Source: Erpobdella octoculata (lineage: Eukaryota; Annelida; Clitellata; Hirudinida; Erpobdellidae). From it: a stretch of DNA of 64,000 nt. The stretch covers positions 5,234,261 through 5,298,260 of the forward strand of contig OZ022243.1 in the NCBI GenBank assembly GCA_963978895.1, given 5' to 3'. The stretch's first letter is position 1; each line of letters starts with the position of its first letter. Under the pieces are notes generated by a model. It worked only from the letters and a program-made list of their open reading frames with translations. It searched no databases and had not been told where the DNA came from. The position numbers were made by a program, and so were the translations under genes. Below, in pieces: positions 52,291 through 62,860 of this stretch.

Positions 52291-55200
52291 ATGCAAGTTT
52301 TACAAATCACGGTTCTGTTTTTCGTGTTTGTCACAGCAAAAGGTAATTTATGATCGTAAATATTAATGAAATAATTTTTCCCATTGTGAACATTGAATGG
52401 GGTTCGACGACCAAATTCTATTTGTGGCAACCATTGATAATGTTTAAAATTCAACAATGTGTTGTGTGAAATTGTTTTTGATTGCGGCAGGGGCGCCGAG
52501 AGGGTGGGGTAGGGGACAGATGCACAAGGGCCCGCAGCAGTGTAAAGAGGGCCCGGACTATTGACCAGATTAGGGCTTTAGTTTGACATTTCTCAAGCTG
52601 AAACTGAACAGTCATTTAGTAAATTGAAACAAATAAATAGTGTACAACGATCATTAATGGGGCAAGTAAGAATTTGTGGTTTAGCGTTACTATCAATTGA
52701 AAGTGACCACGCTAGATCTATTGAATTTGATGAAATTACTGACAATTTTGCATAAAGCAAATAAAAAAAATAAGAAGGATGTCAAAAACATCCGATATAA
52801 CTTCTAACGTGTTTTCTGATGCTCGTTTCGTAGCTGATCGCAGTGCCGCCACATCATTTTTTCCGACTTCCACATCGTAAACGGCTTGCCGCGGGCGCTT
52901 GATGATTCTGGTTGATTTGGGTCATCGTATGTTTCTTGGTCTTCTCCATCATCTCAGCTTTTCTTTCAATTTGAGGTCAGTCAACGGGATTTTCAACTGC
53001 CTACCCACGAGTAGCTCTTCAAACGTTTTCGGTTCTTCTGAAGATGGTAAGGGCGTTGTTCAATACATCATGAAGAACTTCTGCCGCACGTCAGCCATCG
53101 CACCCTCTCCCTGCAATTTTTTAAGAGCTAACTTGAACGTATCACCAAAACGTTTGGCTTGTCCGTTGCAGTGAGGTTCATACGGAGGCGATCTTACGTA
53201 GTTAATGCCATGAATTTAGCAAAAATTCTGGAACTCCGTTGAAGCAAACTGTGTCCCGTTGTCCGACGCTAGCATCTTTGGGTAGCCATGTTGTGTAAGA
53301 ATTCTTCTTAGCTCTTTGTTTCTAGCAGTGATCGTTGATATCCTCATTCGTAGAATTTCAGGCCACTTGGAGAAGGCATCCACTACCACAAAGAACATCA
53401 TTCCTTATCGACCGGCATAGTCGATATGGATCCTCTCCCATGCACAATCAGGTGTCGGCCATGGTGACAGTTTATTCTTGACAGGCATCTTTGAAGCCAT
53501 CTGACAGGAGCAGGAAAGTCTTACTCTGTCTTCAATATCCATGTGTAAAACATTCTGAAACATATGACAGTTACTTTTAGATCAGCAATTATATAGAACA
53601 GTTTAAAAGAATGAAAACTTTTTCTGTGACACAGAAGAGACTGTTTTAAAGCATGTTGTAATCTAACTCCGCCATTGTGATTTACAGAATGAGTTATTAA
53701 TGAGTTATGTCAATTTTTTAAATTGGATAAATAATAAAACAGTTATTACTGGCTGGCAATTCTTTCAATTATTTCAAAAACTTTTGATTTTTTAATTCTC
53801 AGCAATATTTTTCTGCATGAACCGGCTTCTGCAAAATTGTGTTTTTAGGTGGATTCGGTAAAAGTGCGACAAAAAAATTCCTCAAGTGGGATTGATGGGG
53901 ATTTTTTATTTCTGATTCAAGAAATCATCCTGAATCCAACACAGAAATTATTTTTATACCAGATTTTCTAGGTTCTCTTTTCCGGTTACTGTACTACAAA
54001 ATAGCGGTAGAAAACGGGTTGTCCTATTGCCCCGGCGGTACGCAGTGGCAACAAGCGGTAAAAGTGGCGGTCTTTTTTTTATAATTTCTATGAATATTTT
54101 TAGAACCACCAAGATCAGAGACTGGAATAACCTAGGAGAAAGCTAGAGATTGTGGGGAGGCAGAAAATAATAAATGGAGACTAATTACGCCACTGGCTAG
54201 AAAGTGTCATGAAAAAGAGAAAGTGGCTTGCGTGGACGCTTTAACACACAATAGTTTAGGTTTTATTGAAAGCATTTTATGCTCATCGCGTGCCAGAGTT
54301 ATGGAACATTTTCTGACCTCACTGAGGTGCATCACTTAGCTTCCAATCTTTCCGCCTTCTTCCAACGGCCTAGCTTCATCAGAACTTTCCTATGTGCGCG
54401 TGTGCTGGTGTGCCTTTTGGTGTCACAGCACATGGACTCATAGCATAGGCCTGCACTTTCCTATGTGTGCCTTGGCAATGGATTTCACATGATTTCCAAC
54501 CAATTCTAATTATCTCTGTAACTATATCAATAGTGTTCAAACGATTAATTTTATTATTTAATAAAATAATAATAATTAGTTTTAACAAGTAAAGGAAAAA
54601 ACAAGTTTTTCAACACAAACTTTTTTTTCAATTGAATCATCCAGTTCTGCTATAGAGAAGAGTACAACAAAGGTTGATGTGCAACCTGTAAAGCAGGTGT
54701 TGAATGCAAAGACAATGCTTACTCCAATTTAAAGCTATGCTGAAAGTTTCAGCTTCCTAACTAGTCAAAAAGCTGGTTAAATTTTACTTGCAAGATTTGC
54801 GTACAGAGAAAGACACACACACACAAACAGAGATTGTAACCTAAATAAAAGTTTATAAAAACCTATTTTCCTAACTAAAATCGACGACCCAGCAATAAAC
54901 AAAAGGTAGAGTCACGTGATCGCGAAACAAAATTGTATAGAGCGTACTATTTACAACAGAAAAAGTAAAATATATTTTTAATATATTTCTTAATACGTTT
55001 TAACTTACCACCGTCGTCTGATTAAAAACAAAACATTAGCTTTTATAGCTTTTCCAGGTGTCTTTTTTCTTTGCAAAACTTTTTTAAAATTTCAATTCGA
55101 TTTAATTTATCAAAGACCAAACTGCCAAAGGAGTGCGTAGAGATGACGAAAAAGGCGATTCCGATGGTGGCGAAGAAGGCGAAACCGATGGTGGCGCCAA

Positions 55201-55948
55201 AACAGAAAGTGGCAATGGTGAATGTAAAGACACTGGTGACCACTGCGGAAGAAAGGAAATCCAGTTCTGTTTTAGAGAAGATTACATAAAAGATTGCTGT
55301 GCAACCTGTAAAGCAGGTGGTGAATGCAAAGACAATGCTTACTACTGCCTACATATGAAGTTCCAAAACTGCTATAATAAAATGTACGCCACAATTTGCT
55401 GTAAACGCTGTAAATCTTTTTACAATCCCTCCGTACCAGGTTTGCTTTTCATTGGTTTAACTTAAAAATGACGGCTGTCTTTTTATAATTTTTAGGCTAA
55501 ACGCTTACAACTGAAACAAAACTCTGTCGTTTTTAAACATAGTTCATTTAAATTTAGGATGTAACTAAGTTTATTAAGCAGTTACCTAAGCTATAATGTT
55601 TTTAAAAACAATGTTTATAACGCGTTAATTGAAACTTTAAGGCTTACTGGTAGGGTGACAGTTGTCGCAAGAGTTTAACAACAAACTAGAATCGCAAAAT
55701 TTGACATGATTCAGATGTCAATTTTTTTTTCAAATTATTCAAAAAAATCAAAAATTTGTAGTTTCAATTTCTTCTTTTTTTCACAAAAACATGCAGGCTG
55801 CGAGTACGGTGAAGCCCAGGACTGGTGCCCGTATAACATAAAAGGAAAGAAAGAATGTGATCTTTCGAACCACTATGAAAAGTGCTGCGTGACTTGTGCT
55901 GGATACAGAGAAGGACCCCCCAAACCTAATAGCGGTAGGTGGAGTTAA
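52291..55948 (+). CDS. Gene C2: secreted cysteine-rich protein with three PLAC-like repeats (175 aa)
   Basis: Paralogue of C1. Exons: 52,291-52,342 (signal peptide MQVLQITVLFFVFVTAK), 55,116-55,439 and 55,797-55,948; sites are AAAG|GTAATT, ATCAAAG|ACCA, CCAG|GTTTGC and ATGCAG|GCTGC. Phases match, giving 175 residues. Exon 2 is 84 nt longer than in C1 and opens with an acidic Gly/Asp/Glu-rich segment (RRDDEKGDSDGGEEGETDGG) before the first repeat GECKDTGDHC...DCCATC. The second is GECKDNAYYC...ICCKRC and the third GCEYGEAQDWC...KCCVTC. Intron 1 (2.8 kb) holds a hAT fragment shared with C1, a gypsy integrase relic and a captured exon fragment. Extracellular location is predicted from the signal peptide. 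Function is unknown. Confidence 0.8.
52500..52765 (+). pseudogene. hAT transposase C-terminal fragment in C2 intron 1
   Basis: Duplicate of the fragment in C1 intron 1: a diverged start (after 'gcaggggcgccgagaggg'), then sequence encoding SKLKQINSVQRS and SIESDHARSIEFDEI. It supports duplication of the whole C locus. Confidence 0.65.
52790..53545 (-). pseudogene. Gypsy integrase fragment with altered active site
   Basis: The minus strand encodes the end of the integrase zinc region, then WERIHIDYAG (first catalytic Asp), FFVVVDAFSKWPEI, MLASDNGTQFAST (second Asp) and, after a frameshift, RSPPYEPHCNGQAKRF, where the usual catalytic Glu of AERF is Lys. The C-terminal part continues to about 52,790 with several stops. 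There is no RT. It is an inactive relic inside C2 intron 1. Confidence 0.75.
54585..54865 (+). repeat. Dispersed ~250-bp repeat, copy 4, carrying a captured PLAC exon fragment
   Basis: The repeat begins acaagtaaaggaaaaa and ends with 'gagattgtaacctaaataaa'. Its middle (normally 'tgaattatgttttgtcatcg') is replaced at about 54,640-54,730 by sequence close to C2 exon 2, encoding a broken QFCYREEYNKG, stop, CATCKAGVECKDNAY. It lies 400 bp upstream of C2 exon 2. Confidence 0.7.
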
Positions 55949-57469
55949 CAACAACAACAATGAAGGAGGCGATGATGATTAAAGTTATGATGACAATTTG
56001 CTGAAGTCGTCGGTCGCAAGATGGTGGTTTTGAAATTGCAATATTGATGAATTATTTACAAAATTTCCCAGAAGGGTTTCCATCCAAAAAACGATTTTAA
56101 CGATTTTACACAATTATGCGGTTTTGAAAAATAATTTTTATTGCGAAGTCAATTATTAAAAATATAAGATAAAAACCAAAAAAGTGTTGTGTTTATTTTA
56201 TTGCTATAGCATGTTAAAACTTTTTAAAGAATTGTTGAGTTTTTTAAATTGACAGAGCACAGGAGGAGGTGCTTCGGTTTGGAATGATTTCCATCCACGA
56301 AACGTTTGTGACCACAATGGTTAAGTTAGTCAGTAAGAAATACTGTCAGTAAAAAATGTGTATTTTAATACAATGTGTTTTCTGTAATGTTGTGATGTTT
56401 AATGTTTCAAAGCGTCAGAGCAGTTTATAAAAACATTTTATAAAAGAAAAACTGTCACAACAGCACGTAGGTTTGTACAAAAAACATTGGTTTTGTTACA
56501 AATTAACTGTTCTTTACGCAGTACTATTTTTCTTATTTTAATTTATTTTTAATTTCTATTTTTTAAACTGGGACTAATTCTATTGAAAATCATATAACCA
56601 GTTTAAATACTTGCTGAAATCCATAACGCTTACTATTTTTAAAGCGTTGAAAAGCCTTCTACAGAAAAAATGTTTCCTATTCGTTTAATATTCTATTAAA
56701 AAATGTTTTTGTTTCGTTTCTTATAGATAAGCAAAACCATAATTTTGGTTATTTTTTTGGTTTTTTTTCAAAAACATATCGTTATTTGCATAAATAATTT
56801 CTGATGCACTGCGCCTATTACAAATTAAATCATTAACTTTGCATTGAGTTTTTGCACAATTTTGTCATAATTGAGAAAAATTAAGTTCCAACAATTGAGT
56901 TGAGGATCAATATAGAAATCCTCAATTCTTTTAAATTATTTATTTTGTTATGAAATTAAATGTAACAAAGTTTATTTAAATGCTTTGAATGATGACTGAC
57001 TGTGATCGGAAACCTTTATTTGTTTTTCCACGAGGCAAAAATATAAATGTTTTTTCAAATTATTTTTTGTCTTATACGCTTATATTTTTCCTGAACAATA
57101 TTATTCCAGTAGCCAAAAGTTTAACAATAGTTTATAAGTTTATAGTTTTTTCCACCAAATTTGAAAATTGTCTTAGTATTATTTGTCGCGAAAACTTAAT
57201 TTGACATTGTTTATTTTTTAATTCCTTTATATTAACTTCACTGTGTTTACATGCTTGCTTGAGCCCGACGTTGGGATATCTTGACGCTTCAAAAGAGGCT
57301 TTCTACCGGGGGTGTAACCAGAAATTTTTTCGGGAGGGCCTGGCCGGGAGAAACTGATTAGTAAGGAGTTTTACTGAAACATTTACGACCCACAAAAATC
57401 AAGGCTTAAGAAAAATTTTAGAAATAATAGTAAAAACAAAGGTCTTATACCTTTAATTTGGAATAGTAA

Positions 57470-57960
57470 TTTACAATATGAAATTCAGCCGAAGTTTTTT
57501 CTGCAAACAAATGTCGATGAGGGTTTCTTCATTAATGTTAAGGTTGCGATTGAGGGTCATCTTGGCAAGCCCATTTAGCCATGTCTGGCCCATTGTGGTG
57601 CGTAGGTAAAATTTGAGTGTGTGCATAGTTGAGAGGATTTCTCTGCTGTCACGGACAAAAGGGGTAACGTGATGAAGAGTTTCAGTAGCGTATATATCTG
57701 CAGGTAGATGGAATCTTGACAATATAGCAGAACATCAACTGCGATATGTGGCCGCTCTGCCAATCGGACATTCAACTTTCCAGCAAAAATATTCAAAACG
57801 AACAGCAGATATATGTGATCAAGGTCGCAGGCTTAGTATTTGAGTGTCTCCTTTAGGTCAATGAAGGATCTTTGGACAAAATCTCTTGGAAGCAAATATT
57901 TAATCTGAATGCAAACTCACTCATTTGGGACAAATTGTTTTTTCAACTGGTTGACCATGC
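57470..57960 (-). pseudogene. hAT (ZMYM1/THAP9-like) transposase C-terminal relic
   Basis: Minus-strand frames give RFHLPADIYATETLHH, IYLQIYTLLKLFITLPLLSV and LNGLAKMTLNRNLNINEETL, matching the hAT C-terminal region in which TLPVT..AER is followed by GLALL. Several frameshifts are present. Its flanks (57,300-57,360 and 58,190-58,215) contain GC-rich 'gggagggcctgg'/'gagcccgggccctcc' sequence, possibly element ends. Confidence 0.6.
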
Positions 57961-59871
57961 TTTTGGATCGCGTCCCAAACATGTGAGTCAGGTCGGGTCA
58001 CAAAATAAAAAACAAAAATAGGTCAAGTCGGGTCGGGTCGGGTCTTTAAAATTGAACCCATGGACAACTCTGATCTTAACATTTTTTATAATTTATTAAA
58101 TATTTAATTTTCAAAGTAATTCTCAACTCAAATATGCCTCCAAATACGCGGGCATGCGCGTCACTTCAAAATCGACATATGCAAGCTTTCGGGGAGCCCG
58201 GGCCCTCCATGGTGGCGCCTATGCTTTCTACCTTTCAATCAAGCTAAAATTTTAGAAATGTATTTGTCGTCAAAGATTTTACTTTCTTTCAAATTTTCAA
58301 ACCGATTGGACAAAATTGGAATAGGTTATAGAGTATAATTTCAAAAACAATAATAAAAAATTTGTTTTTTTCTTCATTTTGATTGAAGGTTTCTTATTTT
58401 TTCAATCCTCACATAACTCAAATATTAAGTATTTAAAAGACTGTGATCAATGTTTTCTGTTTTATAGATTTATTATTAAAAAAATAATTTGAAAAAAAAA
58501 TAAAACCTACTAAGTTACACAATATAAAGTATTTGTGAAACAATAAGTTTTAACGGTTTACTTGGTCCTTCTATCTTTATCTAGGCTTGACTAACTTGCA
58601 CTAAAGGAAGCTAAGTTATCAGTCAAAATTCTCTTTATTTTCAAAACGTCATCTGATGCATTTGAGCCTTCGTGGATAATTCGAGATGATTGGCGATTTA
58701 AAAATAAAAATATAAAATGTATATATATAATAAAAAAAATAAAAAACACAAAACAAACATTTAGAAAATCTAAGAAAAAACTAAAAATATACATGTCCGG
58801 TTTTATTGTATTCCGGATAGTCCGTCTAAATACCGGACTGTTCGTCCAAAATCGGACGCTTGGAAATCTTAATTACAAGTATATTAGGTTTTCTACTGCA
58901 TCAAACAAACCAAGTGGCTGGTAATTAATAATTTTATTATTTAAAATTTAAAAATAATACAAAAATCCCAACAAACAAAACAACTTCGTTACAAATATTT
59001 AGATATTAAAAATGTCAATTCAAAGCCATAAAAACAGATGAATAATATCAGGTTCTATATTTTTGAAAACATTATCCAGTAATGAGTATTTTGAGAGAAA
59101 AACATTGCTAAAATTTAAACCATTCAAATTAGTGGTCCACACATTTGTACGTTTAACATGTTTTATGTTTTCGTGAGTCATTGAAAAACATTTTAATTTA
59201 TTTCGGCAAACAAATTGTGTGAAAACGTATCAAAATAATTAACTATTAAAACAAACAATAAAAAATACACATCTACGCGTTAGTGTAATAAATAAATTTT
59301 AAAAAAATTCTACAAACTTTCAAATTTTAAAATACGATTGAAAAATCTAGAAAAAAGTTGTTTTGTACGTTCTTTACAAATTTAGTTATTGCAAACAAAA
59401 GTGTCAAGCTCGATTATACGAAACTAATGCCGATTACAATAAGAAACCATAAATACAAATTGACAACAATTGTTTGTTTAATAAAACATTTGCTGTAAGC
59501 ATTTTATTTACTAGTAATTAGCATTTTACAAGTTTTCATGGATTCGAAATAACCACGAAAAGTATACCAAATTAGGCCTTGTGCTCCTAGAACTTTAGGT
59601 GAATTACAGTAAACTCCATTTAAATGTGAGCGAACGCAACGAAATTGGACAACTAAAGTTATCATAATTATTTTTATTGTCAAAAGTAGAAAACTTGTAT
59701 CCATCGTGTTGAGTCATTGAATCTCCTAAAAAAAATAAAAACTATTAAATAAAAATAATGAATTAGAAAAAACCTTGTTTTAAAATACTTTAAATACTTT
59801 TTTATAAGTCTCTCAACATGTTAACTTTAGTTTTGGCCATTCACCAACATTCAGCTATGATAGTTGTAATT

Positions 59872-60124
59872 ACAAGTTTTTATTTAGGTTAAAATCTCTG
59901 TGTGTGTTTGTGTGTGTGGCTTTTTCTGTACACAAATCTTGAAAGTAAAATTTAACCAGCTTTTTGACTAGCTTGGAGGCTGAAACTTTCAGCATAGCTT
60001 TATATTGGATGACAATACATAATTCAATTAAAAAACAACTTAATTCGAACATCTTTCGTATTTCTAAATCAAGTGTATTTGAAATCAAAGTTTGTGATAA
60101 AAAACTCGTTTTTCCTTCACTTGT
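59872..60124 (-). repeat. Dispersed ~250-bp repeat, copy 5 (best preserved)
   Basis: Begins acaagtttttatttaggtt and ends ccttcacttgt, so the termini form a short inverted repeat ACAAGT...ACTTGT. The interior has a GT-rich microsatellite, 'ctttttgactagcttggagg', 'tttcagcatagctttatatt' and 'acatctttcgtatttctaaa'. It has no coding capacity. It lies in A3 intron 5; a MITE-like or SINE-like nature is unresolved. Confidence 0.75.
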
Positions 60125-61462
60125 TTAATTTATTTCATTCAATCAAAATTGTAAAACTACTTAAAAAACGTTATAATTTTTTAAATTAATAACTACATGC
60201 AGTTCCAGAATATCCAGATATCATCAACGTGTACATTGAAGATGGAGGACCAATTTTGAAATTGAGATATTCAGCATATGAAGTGTTTCTATAAAATGTC
60301 TCCAATTCAACTCTTAACTTGTAGATCTTTTTGCTAGTCAAACGGTAGAGCATGGAATTGCCTGAAATTGTTGTTTACATTCAATTTGGTTATTGGTTCT
60401 ACTTTATAGCCAAAAATAACTAATAACTTTTGTCGTTATAAATGGCCATGTTTTGTTAATTTTTTGATATAATTTTGGAAAAAAACCTCTAAATGCAATA
60501 TTTTAGTACAAGTTGTTTTGATTTCAGTATTTATCTTAAATTTTACTTTGGTTTTGCAACAATTGTCAATCTTCTTAAAACCAGTAACAGCAATAGTGTG
60601 TACATTACATTTTTAAGTTATTGTTTTTCAAATTTTTATTAAATTAAAGTGTTTAATGTAATTAAACTTAGTTACATACCAAACCAGAATTCTTTATTTA
60701 AATTTCCAAATCCATTTTCATAATCCACCCATCTTCTGTAGAAATTTACTGATCCATCCATTCGACTCTGAATAACCTGTGTTGAAAATCGATAACTTGT
60801 AAAACAAAAAACTTTTCTAATATACAAAATTAAAAAGTTTTTGTGTTATGCCAAAAGGGACTTCAGCGCATTTTTGGCTAAGGCATTACAAGCTTAGCTT
60901 TCCACTAGCACTCCACGCACGCTTCTAGTTTTCGAATTTATTATCCTCGCCAGCCAGCCAAAGCGTACTGCTAAGTTACTTTTTTAAAACAAGTTTTTAC
61001 AAGTGCGCCAAATAATGATTGTTTCAAGTATATAGGTATTTATCAACATCAGATTAACAACAAAGAAACTAAATTTAATACAAATAAGGCCACTGGAAAA
61101 ATCTTTTGAAAACATGGTTTGGATCTCTTGCGTACAAAATCTGATAAAAAGTTATCATTTAATGTCCAAAACCTAAAAAATTTGGACAACACCGGTTATC
61201 CCATATAAATTGTCATGAAACTAAGACCTAACCATATATTTAGTTCCACTTGATGAAACCACACAATACACAGGATACGTTTCATTGTCAATCTTCATCC
61301 AATATAAACCACTGTCTTCTGGATCATTACTAGGAATATCCTTGCAATCTTCAATTACTGCAGTTTCCATTTAATAAGAATTAATTTAATACCAACAATA
61401 ATTTGATTTAGAATAAACTGGGAACTGTAGGTTTATTTACAATTGTCACTTTACCGCCTCAA

Positions 61463-61581
61463 TTTGGAAAGTCGATAAATCGACAGAATCGACAAAGCCG
61501 CGAAAGAGTCGACAAAACCCACAAAGTAATCGACAAACCCGCGAAGGAGTGGACTCCTTTGCGGGTTTATAGACTTTCCAA
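61463..61581. repeat. Nested hairpin repeat
   Basis: Outer arms ttggaaagtcgataaa (61,463) and tttatagactttccaa (61,566) pair with one mismatch. Inner arms aaacccgcgaaggagt (61,535) and actcctttgcgggttt (61,553) pair with one mismatch and a 2-bp spacer. Between them 'atcgacaaaSccgcgaaRgagt' occurs as direct repeats. The following 61,620-61,685 contains 'gataatcgacgccgagctaa', related to the Helitron-like end at 2,590-2,610. Confidence 0.75.
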
Positions 61582-61689
61582 AATGAGTCAATAAACTGAC
61601 AACTGTTAAAAAACCTGTCTACAACCTAAAAGAACACGACTTGACCGACTGATAATCGACGCCGAGCTAAAACGCCTAATCCTAAAAAC

Positions 61690-62860
61690 TTATTTATTAT
61701 TATTATTTAGTCCGTAGTCGGCGCTTGGGGAAAAGAATGTCCTCGAAGCCAAAACGCTGCTGTCGGTGCCACGGGACCACGAACGTCTTCCACGACAATC
61801 TTCCATTTTCCTCGGTCGGCTGCAACCCTTCTCGCCCCATCGGTGGTCAGTCGCTTCCTCTTGAGGTCCCCATCAATAATTTTCAACCATGTTTTCTTTG
61901 ATGCCGAACGTTGAATGCGCCAGCCAGGCGGTCGCTCCCACCAAAGTAAACTATTGGGAAGCTGTTTACCATCCATTCGGCAGACGTGCCCGAACCACCG
62001 TAGTCGCCGTTTTTGGATGTGTTCGTCGATCAGTGGTTGTCGATCACACCGTTCACGATCGTCTCGTTTCGAATGCGGTCGCGGATGGAGACTCCCAGTA
62101 TTCGCCGCAGGCATTGCATTTGGAATACTTCAAGTCTATTTACATCTGATTTAAACAATGTCCATGTCTCCGAGCCATATAGGAGGATCGGAAGAATGGA
62201 TGTTCGGTAAAGACGAATTTGTGTCTTGATTGTAATGTTCGTTCTCTTCCAGACGCACCCTCTAAGCGTCGCAAATGCCGCAGTCGCCTGGCCAACGCGG
62301 CTGTGGACGTCGGCCGACGACGACGTTTTCTTTTCCTGCACGATCGATCCAAGGTATTTAAATTTCGTCACTTGCTCGATCTGGACATCATTTAGGTGGA
62401 CATGAGCTGGCGACCCGTCCGTTGTTAATACCTTGGTCTTCTCGGCGTTGATCTTTAGGCCGTATGACTTGGCAATATCGCCGATGTCGTTTAGGCAATC
62501 TGTAGCTTCCACGTCGGTGTCGGCGAATACGGCGCTATCGTCCGCGAACATCAGATCAGTGACAAAGTTGTTTTTGTCGTATTGAACACCACGCCTTCCT
62601 TCGAACGATTTCCTCATGATCGCATCGATCACGACGTTAAATAAAAGCCGAGGCGACGTCTCCCTGCCGGACACCGGTTTGAATGGTAAACTCGTCGGAT
62701 AGGTCGTTTCGAATTTGGATGCAGCTGGTCGAACCACAATATGACGCTTGTAACAAACGGATGACTTTCGGTGGTATATTTTCTCTTTCCAATGCCGTCC
62801 ACAATGATGGCCAATGAATGCAGTCGAAAGCCGATTTGAAGTCGATGAAGACAACAAATG
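61690..62860 (-). pseudogene. RTE-like non-LTR retrotransposon copy 2 in A3 intron 2
   Basis: Minus-strand 62,857-62,030 has a long frame with PVSGRETSPRLLFNVVIDAI, FADDSAVFADTDVEATD (catalytic FADD), KFKYLGSIVQEKK and LLYGSETWTL. Frame 62,114-61,707 continues with RRLRWFGHVCRMDGKQLPNS and ends near CGGACTAAATAATAATAATA, an RTE-like (AAT)n tail. It is the same family as 41.1-42.9 kb and retains the part that copy lacks. It is 5'-truncated and frame-shifted near 62,040. Confidence 0.8.
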
